DNA from: Clostridium sp. M62/1 | GTDB lineage: Bacteria; Bacillota; Clostridia; Lachnospirales; Lachnospiraceae | Length of the DNA stretch: 64,000 nt | Assembly: GCF_020736365.1 (NCBI RefSeq) | Contig: NZ_CP085988.1 | Coordinates: 1,184,001 to 1,248,000, forward strand | Direction: 5' to 3' | Shown: piece by piece, positions 9,413 to 17,696 of the stretch | Layout: every line of letters starts with the position of its first letter | Position numbering within the stretch: position 1 is the first letter of the stretch | Program-made: the position numbers and the translations under genes | Notes under the pieces: model-generated | The model's input: only the letters and a program-made list of their open reading frames with translations | Told to the model about the DNA's origin: nothing | The model's database searches: none

Positions 9413-9468
9413 GGAAAAGGAGAAGATTTACTGTTCCGGAAAAGTCACAGTAAATCTTCTCCTTTTCC
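9413..9468. terminator. Long perfect hairpin after secA (conserved-loop family, member 1)
   Basis: Arms of 22 bp pair perfectly (9413-9434 with 9447-9468) around a 12-nt loop TCCGGAAAAGTC. It begins 12 bases after the secA stop. The right arm is pyrimidine-rich with TTTT near its end, so termination is plausible. The loop recurs, slightly changed, in two other hairpins at 9543 and 14505. Confidence 0.75.
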
Positions 9469-9503
9469 TGGTTAAGGGGGGGATATGTAAACTTGAAGCA
9501 GAG

Positions 9504-9554
9504 AGGGAAGGAGAGGGGGGATAGGGAAGGAGAGGGGGGATAGGGAAGGAGAGG
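9504..9554. repeat. 19-bp G-rich tandem repeat, 2.7 copies
   Basis: The unit AGGGAAGGAGAGGGGGGAT occurs at 9504-9522 and 9523-9541, and the third, partial copy merges into the left arm of the next hairpin. Five G-runs of 3 to 6 bases separated by 3 or 7 bases could form a G-quadruplex. Confidence 0.8.
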
Positions 9555-9600
9555 AAGCTGACAGTTCCAGCGAAGTCACAGTCAGCTTCCTCTCCTTCCC
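9543..9600. terminator. Long hairpin between secA and prfB (conserved-loop family, member 2)
   Basis: Arms of 23 bp with one mismatch (9543-9565 and 9578-9600) enclose the loop TCCAGCGAAGTC. TTTTC follows the right arm. It lies 140 bases past the secA stop, after a first hairpin, so a second terminator or processing site is possible. Confidence 0.7.
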
Positions 9601-9690
9601 TTTTCTTTCCGCGGCTTTTCTTCCCGCCGCTTTTCTTTCCGCGGCTTTTTCCCACGCCGCCTCTTTCCCTGCCGCCTCTTCTCCAGCTCC
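9601..9690. repeat. 15-bp degenerate tandem repeat (minisatellite), six units
   Basis: Units at 9601, 9616, 9631, 9646, 9661 and 9676; the first and third are identical (TTTTCTTTCCGCGGC) and the others vary around it. On the minus strand it would read as an Ala/Lys/Glu-rich repeat peptide, but the frame has no good start and overlaps the hairpins, so I do not call a gene. Confidence 0.75.
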
Positions 9691-9774
9691 TGCCCTTGCT
9701 AAAATTCCTTCTATCATGTAGAATAGGAAACTGTAAGGCGTAAGCCAGAATAAAGTAAGAAAGTGGGTGAAGCT

Positions 9775-10897
9775 ATGGTTGAGTTAGATCAGTTTAAGTA
9801 CATGCTGTCAACGTATGACGATACCCTGGTGGAAGTGAGGGATTCACTTTGACCTGGATGGCAAGGTGAAACGGATTGACGAGCTGGATAAATCGATGGA
9901 GGAGCCCGGCTTCTGGGACGATCCGGAGATGTCCACAAGGCTGATGCGCGAGGCCAAAAATCTCAAGGATACGGTGGAGAGCTACCGGAAGCTGGAGCAG
10001 GAATATGAGGACATCCAGGTGATGCTGGAAATGGGATATGAGGAGAATGATCCCTCCCTGATTCCTGAAATTCAGGGAATGATGGACGATTTTGTAGAGA
10101 AGCTGGAAGCTATCCGCATCCAGACTCTCCTTTCCGGTGAGTATGACAATAATAATGCGATTCTGAAGCTGAATGCGGGCGCAGGCGGAACGGAAGCCTG
10201 CGACTGGTGCAGTATGCTGTACCGGATGTATCAGCGGTGGGCAGATAAAAAGGGCTTTACCACAGCCGTCATTGACTATCTGGACGGTGAAGAGGCGGGA
10301 ATTAAGTCCATTACCCTCCAGATCAACGGGGAAAATGCATATGGATTTCTCAAGTCTGAGAGAGGCGTCCACCGGCTGGTGCGAATTTCACCTTTCAACT
10401 CTGCCGGAAAAAGGCAGACCTCCTTTGTCTCCTGCGACGTGATGCCGGATATTAAGGAGGATCTGGATGTGGAGATTAACCCCGATGAGCTGCGGATTGA
10501 TACCTACCGCTCCAGCGGCGCAGGCGGACAGCACATCAACAAGACCTCCTCCGCCATCCGCATTACCCATCTTCCGACGGGAATTGTGGTGCAGTGTCAG
10601 AATGAGAGATCCCAGTTCCAGAACAAGGAAGTGGCCATGCAGATGCTGAAGACAAAGCTCTACATGCTGAAGCAGGAGGAGCATGCGGAAAAGCTCTCAG
10701 ACATCCGCGGAGATGTGAAGGATATTAATTTCGGAAACCAGATCCGCTCCTACGTAATGCAGCCGTACACGCTGGTCAAGGATCACAGGACGGGAGCGGA
10801 GAGCGGCAATGTAAACGCTGTGCTGGACGGAGACATTGACCTGTTTATCAGTGCGTATTTGAAGTGGATTAACCTGAACGATAAAAAAAGTGATTGA
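9775..10897 (+). CDS. prfB: Peptide chain release factor 2, with programmed +1 frameshift
   Basis: Translation starts at ATG 9775 and reads 25 codons to an in-frame TGA at 9850-9852 in the shift site CTT TGA C. After a +1 slip it continues from GAC at 9851 to 10897, giving about 373 residues. AGGG lies just upstream of the slip site and can act as the stimulatory internal Shine-Dalgarno. RF2 releases peptides at UGA and UAA; low RF2 favours the slip, so the gene regulates itself. The GGQ motif (SGAGGQHINKTSS) and the SPF specificity motif (VRISPFNSAGKRQTS) are intact. This is a real feature of the family, not a sequencing error. Confidence 0.96.
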
Positions 10898-11073
10898 TTG
10901 TGTCTGATAAATGTGATAATATCTTCCCTATGAACACAAATGTTTTTCTGGCGCAAACATTTTGAGGCGGTTTACACAACGTCACCGGAGCGGCAGCGCT
11001 TTGACTCTGTGCCGTCTGCCTTTCAAAGAAGGCTTTGTGCCGAAAGCTGCAGGCAGAAGATGAGGGGAGAGGA

Positions 11074-11517
11074 ATGGAAGAGCAGACAAAGTATTTTGTG
11101 CTAAAGCAGAAGGCTGTGCCGGAGGTGCTTCTGAAGGTAGTCCAGGCAAAACGGCTCATAGAATCTGAGCGGGCCATGACCGTTCAGGAGGCGACAGAGC
11201 GGGTCGGGATCAGCAGAAGCTCCTTCTACAAATATAAGGATGATATTTTTCCATTTTATGACAATGCAAAGGGCAGAACGATCACCCTGGTGCTCCAGAT
11301 GGACGACGAGCGGGGGCTGCTTTCCGATATCCTGCATATCGTGGCAGTTTATAAGGCCAATATCCTGACAATCCATCAGAGTATTCCGGTCAACAATGTG
11401 GCGTCACTGACGCTGAGTGTGGAAGTGCGCCCGGATACCGGGAATATTTCCCGTATGGTGGAAGAAATGGAGGAACAGAAGGGGATTCATCATGTAAAAA
11501 TTATTGCCAGGGAGTGA
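11074..11517 (+). CDS. ACT domain protein, UPF0735 family
   Basis: 147 residues from ATG 11074, preceded by GGGGAGAGG; a longer in-frame start at 11035 lacks such a site. The N-terminal part looks like a helix-turn-helix (VQEATERVGISRSSFYKYKD) and the C-terminal half is an ACT domain, a small-molecule, often amino-acid, sensor. It runs directly into homoserine dehydrogenase, suggesting that it senses or regulates the threonine/methionine branch. The exact role of the UPF0735 family is unknown. Confidence 0.85.
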   Translation: MEEQTKYFVLKQKAVPEVLLKVVQAKRLIESERAMTVQEATERVGISRSSFYKYKDDIFPFYDNAKGRTITLVLQMDDERGLLSDILHIVAVYKANILTIHQSIPVNNVASLTLSVEVRPDTGNISRMVEEMEEQKGIHHVKIIARE

Positions 11518-11522
11518 CAGAT

Positions 11523-12737
11523 ATGATATATGCAGCAGTAATGGGTTATGGAACTATTGGTTCAGGAGTTGTGGAGGTTCTTGACAGGAACAGAGACGTG
11601 ATCTCGGCCAGGACAGGAGAGGAGATTCAGGTCAAATATATTCTGGATCTCAGGGAATTTCCGGGAGATCCCAATGAAGATAAGCTGATACACGATTTTT
11701 CCGTGATTGAGAAGGATGAGGAGATAGGGATTGTGGTAGAAGCTATGGGCGGTGTGCGCCCGGCCTATGATTTTGCGAAGGCCTGCCTTCTTGCCGGAAA
11801 GCATGTGGTGACCTCCAATAAAGCGCTGGTGGCTGCACATGGGACGGAGCTTCTCTCCATTGCCAGGCAGAAGAATCTGAACTTTCTCTTTGAGGCCAGT
11901 GCAGGCGGCGGCATTCCGATTATCCGCCCGCTGACAGAGGCTCTTGCGGGAGAGAAAATCCTGGAGATCAGCGGTATTTTAAACGGAACAACCAACTATA
12001 TTCTCACGAAAATGGACAGAGAGGGCCAGACCTTTGAGGAGGCCCTGAGAAAGGCTCAGGAGCTGGGATACGCGGAGAGAAATCCGGAAGCCGATGTGGA
12101 AGGGTTTGACACCTGCCGCAAGATTGCCATTCTGACTGCCCTGGCTACAGGAAAGGAAATCCACTATGAGGATGTGTACACTGAGGGAATCACGGCAGTC
12201 ACAGACACGGATTTTCAGTATGCGGCAAAATTTCAGGCTTCCATTAAACTGTTTGGAAGCAGCCGCATGGAAGACGGAAGGGTGACAGTTTTTGTATGCC
12301 CTATGATGATTCCTCAGGAGAACCCTCTTTACTGTGTGAGCGATGTGTACAACGCGGTGATGGTGAAGGGAAACATGGTGGGAACTCTGATGTTCTACGG
12401 AAGCGGTGCGGGAAAACTGCCTACAGCCAGTGCAGTGGTGGCGGATATAATGGAAATCGCAGGCAATATGGACAGAAATATCCCCATAGGCTGGAGCGAT
12501 GAGAGGCAGGAGCTTTCACCGGTTACGGAGGCCAGGTTCTCCTACTTCCTGAGAGTGGAGGGAAGGCTGGAGGAAAAGAGGGCTGAGATTGAGGCAGCTT
12601 TTGGCCCGTCCAGGTTTGCAGAGCTTCCGGGAATGGATGAGTTTGCAGTCCTCACGGGAGAGATGACGGAAGAACATTACAGAAAGGTATCAGCAGCCTT
12701 CGGAGACATCCGACAGATGATCCGGGCTCAGATATAG
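11523..12737 (+). CDS. hom: Homoserine dehydrogenase
   Basis: 404 residues from ATG 11523. An upstream in-frame GTG (11514) overlaps the previous stop, but AGGGAG at 11509-11514 is spaced correctly only for the ATG. The Rossmann motif GYGTIGSGVV is at the N-terminus and the catalytic region includes NGTTNYILTKM. An ACT-like regulatory domain occupies roughly the last 80 residues. The enzyme reduces aspartate semialdehyde to homoserine with NAD(P)H, the branch point to threonine and methionine. The aspartokinase gene follows, giving an aspartate-pathway operon. Confidence 0.95.
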   Translation: MIYAAVMGYGTIGSGVVEVLDRNRDVISARTGEEIQVKYILDLREFPGDPNEDKLIHDFSVIEKDEEIGIVVEAMGGVRPAYDFAKACLLAGKHVVTSNKALVAAHGTELLSIARQKNLNFLFEASAGGGIPIIRPLTEALAGEKILEISGILNGTTNYILTKMDREGQTFEEALRKAQELGYAERNPEADVEGFDTCRKIAILTALATGKEIHYEDVYTEGITAVTDTDFQYAAKFQASIKLFGSSRMEDGRVTVFVCPMMIPQENPLYCVSDVYNAVMVKGNMVGTLMFYGSGAGKLPTASAVVADIMEIAGNMDRNIPIGWSDERQELSPVTEARFSYFLRVEGRLEEKRAEIEAAFGPSRFAELPGMDEFAVLTGEMTEEHYRKVSAAFGDIRQMIRAQI

Positions 12738-12814
12738 AGAAGGGCAGGACGGAAACCGGGATGCGGGAAATTGCAAAAACCAGTCCCGGATGCATGATAC
12801 CAGGGAGGAAGAGC

Positions 12815-14023
12815 ATGTTAGTCGTAAAGAAGTTCGGCGGCAGTTCAGTTGCTGACAGGGAGAGGATTTTTAATGTGGCCAGGCGCTGCATTGAGGATTA
12901 TAACAAGGGAAATGACGTGGTAGTAGTTCTCTCCGCTATGGGAAAGACCACGGACGGGCTGATTGCAAAGGCTCATGAGATTACAGAAAGTCCGTCCAGA
13001 CGGGAGCTGGATATGCTGCTTGCAACGGGAGAGCAGGTTTCCGTGGCTCTCATGGCCATGGCCATCCAGTCTCTGGGCGTTCAGGCCATTTCCCTGAACG
13101 CGGCGCAGGTCCCTATGAAAACGACCTCCGCCTACGGGCAGGCGAAGCTGAAGAGGATCGATACCGAGCGCATTCAAAATGAGCTGGATGCCAGAAAGAT
13201 TGTGATCATCACAGGCTTTCAGGGGGTCAATAAGTTCGATGACATGACGACTCTGGGCAGAGGAGGTTCCGACACGACGGCAGTGGCCCTGGCGGCAGCT
13301 CTTCACGCGGATGCCTGCGAGATCTATACGGATGTGGATGGAGTTTACACGGCGGATCCGAGGATTGTGCCCAATGCGAGAAAGCTCCCCGAGGTCTCCT
13401 ATGACGAGATGCTGGAATTTGCGTCTCTGGGAGCCAAGGTTTTGCACAACCGTTCTGTGGAAATGGCAAAGCGGTACGGAGTGCAGTTAGTGGTTCTTTC
13501 CAGCCTTACCAGGGCAGAGGGAACAGTTGTGAAGGAGAGTACGAAGATGGAGAAAATGTTAGTCAGCGGTGTGGCAGCCGATAAGAATACCGCCAGAATT
13601 TCCGTGATAGGAGTGGCTGACGAGCCGGGAATCGCATTCAAGGTGTTCAACCTTCTGGCAAGACATCATATCAATGTGGACATTATCATCCAGTCCATTG
13701 GCCGTGACGGAAGGAAGGACATCTCCTTTACCGTGGCGAGAACCGATCTTCAGGAGGCAATGACCATATTAAATGACAACAGGGAGTCCTTAACGGCTCA
13801 GTCCGTAGAGTGTGCCACAGGCGTTGCCAAGATTTCCATTATCGGAGCCGGCATGACCAGCAATCCCGGAGTGGCGGCCAGAATGTTTGAGGCCCTCTAC
13901 AGCGCAAATATCAATATCCGTATGATCGCCACCTCAGAGATCCGCATCACGGTTCTCATCAATGAGGAGGATACCAACAGGGCTATGAGAGTCGTTCACG
14001 ATGCGTTCTCTCTGGCAGACTAA
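12815..14023 (+). CDS. lysC: Aspartokinase
   Basis: 402 residues from ATG 12815, preceded by GGAGGAA; an open frame extends upstream to 12761 without such a site. The signature KFGGSSVAD is at residues 5-13 and the sugar-kinase-like catalytic fold includes TLGRGGSDTTAVALA. Two C-terminal ACT domains (about 255-402) are expected to bind lysine and/or threonine for feedback control. It phosphorylates aspartate, the first step to lysine, threonine and methionine. No lysine riboswitch is visible in the 77-base gap after hom. Confidence 0.95.
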   Translation: MLVVKKFGGSSVADRERIFNVARRCIEDYNKGNDVVVVLSAMGKTTDGLIAKAHEITESPSRRELDMLLATGEQVSVALMAMAIQSLGVQAISLNAAQVPMKTTSAYGQAKLKRIDTERIQNELDARKIVIITGFQGVNKFDDMTTLGRGGSDTTAVALAAALHADACEIYTDVDGVYTADPRIVPNARKLPEVSYDEMLEFASLGAKVLHNRSVEMAKRYGVQLVVLSSLTRAEGTVVKESTKMEKMLVSGVAADKNTARISVIGVADEPGIAFKVFNLLARHHINVDIIIQSIGRDGRKDISFTVARTDLQEAMTILNDNRESLTAQSVECATGVAKISIIGAGMTSNPGVAARMFEALYSANINIRMIATSEIRITVLINEEDTNRAMRVVHDAFSLAD

Positions 14024-14035
14024 AGGGGAATTCTT

Positions 14036-14455
14036 ATGAATACAGCAGCAGAGTTGCTGATGAAGCTGGGGCAGGGAGAGATTCCCTGCCTCTTTCATAT
14101 GATTACGGGTCTGTACTGCCCTGGCTGCGGGGGAACGAGGGCAGCTCTGGCCCTCCTTCGGGGTCAGGTGGTAAAAAGTCTTCTCTACAACCCGATTCCG
14201 GCCTATCTTCTGTTCGGCGGCCTGTGGTGTATAGCGGCAGTACTGCTGGAGGCTGCAGGAAAAACTGAAGGAAAGGCTGAAGAAAAAGACAGGGCACAAT
14301 TCTTAAGGAAAAGTGCCCTTCCGCGCCCGGTTCTCTGCTTTTTGTGGGGCCTCCTGGCAGTGACCGCCGCCGGATTTCTGATTAAAAACCTGCTTCTCGT
14401 CATGGGCCTCGACCTCCACTCAGTCGCCGCAGGCTGGCCGGGGAGGGCCTGGTAA
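14036..14455 (+). CDS. DUF2752 family membrane protein
   Basis: 139 residues with the family signature CPGCGGTRA (around residues 29-37) and three hydrophobic segments, one in the middle (AYLLFGGLWCIAAVLL) and one near the C-terminus. The CxxCGxTR-like motif may bind metal. It begins 12 bases after lysC, so it may be co-transcribed. The function of DUF2752 is unknown. Confidence 0.8.
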   Translation: MNTAAELLMKLGQGEIPCLFHMITGLYCPGCGGTRAALALLRGQVVKSLLYNPIPAYLLFGGLWCIAAVLLEAAGKTEGKAEEKDRAQFLRKSALPRPVLCFLWGLLAVTAAGFLIKNLLLVMGLDLHSVAAGWPGRAW

Positions 14456-14504
14456 ATGCCGTCCTTCTATTCTGCTCATTCAGCTGCTTATCTGGAAATA
14501 CGGA

Positions 14505-14560
14505 GGGGAGGGAGGAAATTTTTTGTTCCAGCGAAGTCACAAAAAATTTCCTCCCTCCCC
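14505..14560. terminator. Long perfect hairpin between convergent genes (conserved-loop family, member 3)
   Basis: 22-bp perfect arms (14505-14526 and 14539-14560) enclose the loop TCCAGCGAAGTC, identical to member 2, while the stem sequence differs. It lies 50 bases after the DUF2752 stop and 20 before the stop of the convergent DUF4190 gene, so it can terminate both. Confidence 0.75.
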
Positions 14561-14580
14561 TTTGGCCATACATCTCTTTT

Positions 14581-14958
14581 TTAATCGCTCAGAGGATACT
14601 GTTCCATCATCTCCTCTAATATCCCTGTAAAATAGGGATCATTTAGTAGCTGGCTTACAAATATCAGGTAAAGGAACTCGATTATACCGAAGACAATAGC
14701 CAGAATTCCCAGAACCAGCCCTGCCACGGCAAAGCCGGAAAACGGTCCGCCCTTCTTCGACATGATGGAAAGGCAGACAGCACCGGCGCCTAACAGGATG
14801 GATACCGGAAAAGCGATGCACATGCAGAGCAGAAGAATGGCAAAGATTCCGAGAATCATGGATACAATCGCCATATTGTTGGCCGGCGGCTTCGGCTGCC
14901 GTGAAGGCCCGTTCGCCTCCTTTAACTCTCTGTTATCGTAATCGTCATAATACTCCAT
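14581..14958 (-). CDS. DUF4190 domain membrane protein
   Basis: 125 residues: an acidic, tyrosine- and proline-rich N-terminus of about 25 residues, then two long hydrophobic segments joined by a short SKKGGP loop, the DUF4190 pattern (NNMAIVSMILGI ... GFAVAGLVLGILAIVFG). A small integral membrane protein of unknown function, transcribed alone and divergent from tex. Confidence 0.8.
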   Translation of the reverse strand: MEYYDDYDNRELKEANGPSRQPKPPANNMAIVSMILGIFAILLLCMCIAFPVSILLGAGAVCLSIMSKKGGPFSGFAVAGLVLGILAIVFGIIEFLYLIFVSQLLNDPYFTGILEEMMEQYPLSD

Positions 14959-15050
14959 AGAAATCCTCCGTAAATGTAAGTAAGTGTAGGAACGCGGCAG
15001 ACGTGCTTACCGCATCGGACTCCCACGATTATACCAGAAAAGCGTTCCGG

Positions 15051-15079
15051 TTGCAACTTAGCAGGGGATCCCTTATAAT
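15051..15079 (+). promoter_or_regulatory. Sigma-A type promoter of tex
   Basis: TTGCAA (15051-15056) and consensus TATAAT (15074-15079) have a 17-base spacer, 73 bases before the start codon. Confidence 0.75.
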
Positions 15080-15152
15080 AAACAGGTGTACAGAAAAGAC
15101 AGAACAATAGAAGCGGCAGCAGAGAGCAGAGCCGTTTAAGGGAGAAACAGAT

Positions 15153-17294
15153 ATGGATGTAATAAAGACACTGGCCGGGGAGCTTCAGATCCGTGAGGGA
15201 CAGGTGCAGGCGGCCGTAAAGCTGATTGATGAGGGAAATACCATCCCGTTTATAGCCAGATACAGGAAGGAGGCCACAGGCTCCTTAAATGATGAGGTGC
15301 TGAGAAACCTGGACGAGAGGCTTAAGTACCTGAGAAATCTCGAGGACAGAAAGGAGCAGGTGATCGCGTCCATCGGCGAGCAGGAAAAGCTGACAGAAGA
15401 GCTGGAAAGGAAGATTCGGGAGGCGAAAACCCTGGTGGCTGTGGAGGATCTCTATCTGCCATACCGCCCCAAGAGAAGAACGAGAGCCGGCATAGCCAGG
15501 GAGAAGGGGCTTATGCCTCTGGCAGATCAGATTTTCCTTCAGGAGATGAGCGTCCCTGCCATAGAGGAGGCAGAGGGCTTCGTATCGGAGGAAAAGGGAG
15601 TGGCTACGGCAAAGGAGGCTCTGGACGGAGCCATGGATATTCTGGCGGAGCGGATTTCAGAGACGGCCGAGTACAGGACCTACATCAGAAAAATAACCAT
15701 GGAGGAGGGAATGCTCACCTCCTCTGCCAGGAACGAGAAGGAAACTTCCGTCTACGAGATGTACTATCAGTTTTCCGAGCCGGTTAAAAAGGCAGCAGGG
15801 CACAGGATTCTGGCGCTGAACCGCGGGGAAAAAGAAAAGTTTCTGAATGTGAAGATAGAGGCGCCGGAGGAGAAGATTCTCCGCTATCTGGAAAAGCAGA
15901 TCATAAAAAAGGACAGCCGGAACACGGCGCCCGTTCTGCAGGCTGTCCTGGAGGACAGCTACAGAAGGCTGATCGGGCCGGCCATTGAGAGGGAGATCCG
16001 CGCAGGGCTCACAGAGAAGGCGGAGGCAGGGGCCATCCGCGTATTCGGAAAAAATCTGAAACAGCTTCTCATGCAGCCGCCTGTGGCAGACCGGGTGGTG
16101 CTCGGGTGGGATCCGGCCTTTAGGACCGGCTGCAAGCTGGCCGTGGTAGACGGCCTTGGAAAGGTGCTTGATACAGTGGTGATCTTTCCCACCGCTCCCC
16201 AGAATAAGGTGGAGGAGTCAAAGCAGATCCTAAAGAACCTGATTCGAAAATATGGAATCTCTCTGATTTCTCTGGGAAACGGGACGGCATCCCGGGAATC
16301 GGAACAGGTGATCGTGGAGCTGTTAAAGGAGATACCGGAGAAGGTTCAGTATGTGATCGTCAATGAGGCAGGCGCCTCTGTCTACTCTGCCAGCCGTCTG
16401 GCCACAGAAGAATTTCCCAAGTTCGACGTGGGCCAGAGAAGCGCTGTATCCATTGCCAGAAGGCTTCAGGATCCCCTGGCAGAGCTGGTGAAAATTGATC
16501 CCAAGTCTATCGGCGTAGGGCAGTATCAGCATGACATGAACCAGAAGAACCTGGGACAGGCGCTGGAGGGCGTTGTGGAGGACTGCGTGAACAGCGTGGG
16601 CGTGGATCTGAATACGGCGTCTGCCTCCCTGTTAGAGTACATTTCAGGAATCACAAAGACCGTGGCGAAAAATATTGTGGCCTACCGGGAGGAAAACGGC
16701 GGCTTTCATAACAGGAGAGAGCTTTTGAAGGTTCCGAAGCTGGGCCCCAAGGCCTTTGAGCAGTGCGCGGGCTTTCTGAGAATCCGGGGAGGAGAGAATC
16801 CTCTCGACGCTACCAGCGTCCACCCGGAAAGCTACGGAGCCGCAGAGGCGCTTCTCTCCCGCCTGGGCTACCAGATGAAGGAACTTTCGGAATCCGGACT
16901 CCAGGGAATCGGAAGAAAGATTGGGGATTACGGCAGACTGTCACAGGAACTGTCCATCGGTGAGCTCACGCTCAGGGATATGGTAAAGGAGCTGGAGAAG
17001 CCGGCCAGAGATCCCAGGGACGAGATGCCAAAGCCGATTCTCAGGACAGATGTGATGGACATAAAGGATCTGAAGCCGGGAATGATCCTCAAGGGAACGG
17101 TGAGAAATGTTATTGACTTCGGCGTCTTTGTGGATATTGGAGTCCATCAGGACGGGCTGGTCCATATTTCCCAGATGACAGACCGCTATATTAAGCATCC
17201 TCTTGAGGTGGTAAGCGTCGGCGACATCGTGGAGGTGAAGGTGCTGGATGTGAATCTGGAAAAGAAGCGGATCGGGCTTACCATGAAACTGTAG
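15153..17294 (+). CDS. tex: Tex family RNA-binding transcription accessory protein
   Basis: 713 residues, the usual Tex length. It shows the N-terminal helical region (IPFIARYRKEATGSLND), the YqgF-like domain (GWDPAFRTGCKLAVVDG), the helix-hairpin-helix part (NTASASLLEYISGI) and a C-terminal S1 RNA-binding domain (LKPGMILKGTVRNVIDFGVF, last 75 residues). Tex binds RNA and is implicated in transcription termination and recycling. It has its own promoter and terminator, so it is monocistronic. Confidence 0.95.
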   Translation: MDVIKTLAGELQIREGQVQAAVKLIDEGNTIPFIARYRKEATGSLNDEVLRNLDERLKYLRNLEDRKEQVIASIGEQEKLTEELERKIREAKTLVAVEDLYLPYRPKRRTRAGIAREKGLMPLADQIFLQEMSVPAIEEAEGFVSEEKGVATAKEALDGAMDILAERISETAEYRTYIRKITMEEGMLTSSARNEKETSVYEMYYQFSEPVKKAAGHRILALNRGEKEKFLNVKIEAPEEKILRYLEKQIIKKDSRNTAPVLQAVLEDSYRRLIGPAIEREIRAGLTEKAEAGAIRVFGKNLKQLLMQPPVADRVVLGWDPAFRTGCKLAVVDGLGKVLDTVVIFPTAPQNKVEESKQILKNLIRKYGISLISLGNGTASRESEQVIVELLKEIPEKVQYVIVNEAGASVYSASRLATEEFPKFDVGQRSAVSIARRLQDPLAELVKIDPKSIGVGQYQHDMNQKNLGQALEGVVEDCVNSVGVDLNTASASLLEYISGITKTVAKNIVAYREENGGFHNRRELLKVPKLGPKAFEQCAGFLRIRGGENPLDATSVHPESYGAAEALLSRLGYQMKELSESGLQGIGRKIGDYGRLSQELSIGELTLRDMVKELEKPARDPRDEMPKPILRTDVMDIKDLKPGMILKGTVRNVIDFGVFVDIGVHQDGLVHISQMTDRYIKHPLEVVSVGDIVEVKVLDVNLEKKRIGLTMKL

Positions 17295-17340
17295 GAAAAT
17301 ATAGAGAAACATCAGAGAAACTGCAAAACAGGAAGGATGA

Positions 17341-17385
17341 GGGCATCCCGGAGGTCGTGAAAGACTTGCGGGATGCCCCTTTTTT
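17341..17385 (+). terminator. Terminator of tex
   Basis: GGGCATCCCG pairs with CGGGATGCCC around an 18-nt loop, followed by C and six T. Confidence 0.88.
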
Positions 17386-17480
17386 ACGGGACAGAGATGC
17401 CGCCTGCTTTTTTGCCGGCCGGTTCTTTTTGTAACTGCGGGGGTTTCTGAGAAAGGCAGGAAATAATTTTGTCTGGTACA

Positions 17481-17530
17481 TTGACACAGTGTCAGAACGG
17501 TGCTATATTACAGATAATGACACAGTGTCA
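17481..17530 (+). promoter_or_regulatory. Promoter with two palindromic operators, probable TetR target
   Basis: Consensus TTGACA (17481-17486), 17 bases, TATATT (17504-17509). The 13-bp palindrome TGACACAGTGTCA occurs twice, at 17482-17494 covering the -35 and at 17518-17530 just past the start site, both followed by GAAC. The TetR-family gene at the end of the operon is the obvious candidate to bind here. The 166 bases from here to the first start codon hold no other clear feature. Confidence 0.75.
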
Positions 17531-17696
17531 GAACAGAGAGGGATAACCGGTACGGACTCTTACGCCGGACGGCATCTGCCGCGTGCAGGAGTGACTGTGC
17601 CATGGCCTGGTATCTGCCGGGCCATGGAGTTTCAGCGAAATGCCGGCATTCTGAAAACAGTGCAGTATAAGGGTGAAAACAGCAGGAGGGATGATT

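Noticed and set aside
9504..9690. CRISPR array
   Set aside because: Repeats are contiguous without unique spacers, and no cas genes are present anywhere in the window.
9472..9717. Minus-strand Ala/Lys/Glu-rich frame over the 15-bp repeats
   Set aside because: Low-complexity product of the minisatellite and hairpins, no start context, no partner.
11035..11073. Upstream extension of the ACT protein
   Set aside because: No ribosome site; the extra residues are not part of the family, while ATG 11074 has GGGGAGAGG.
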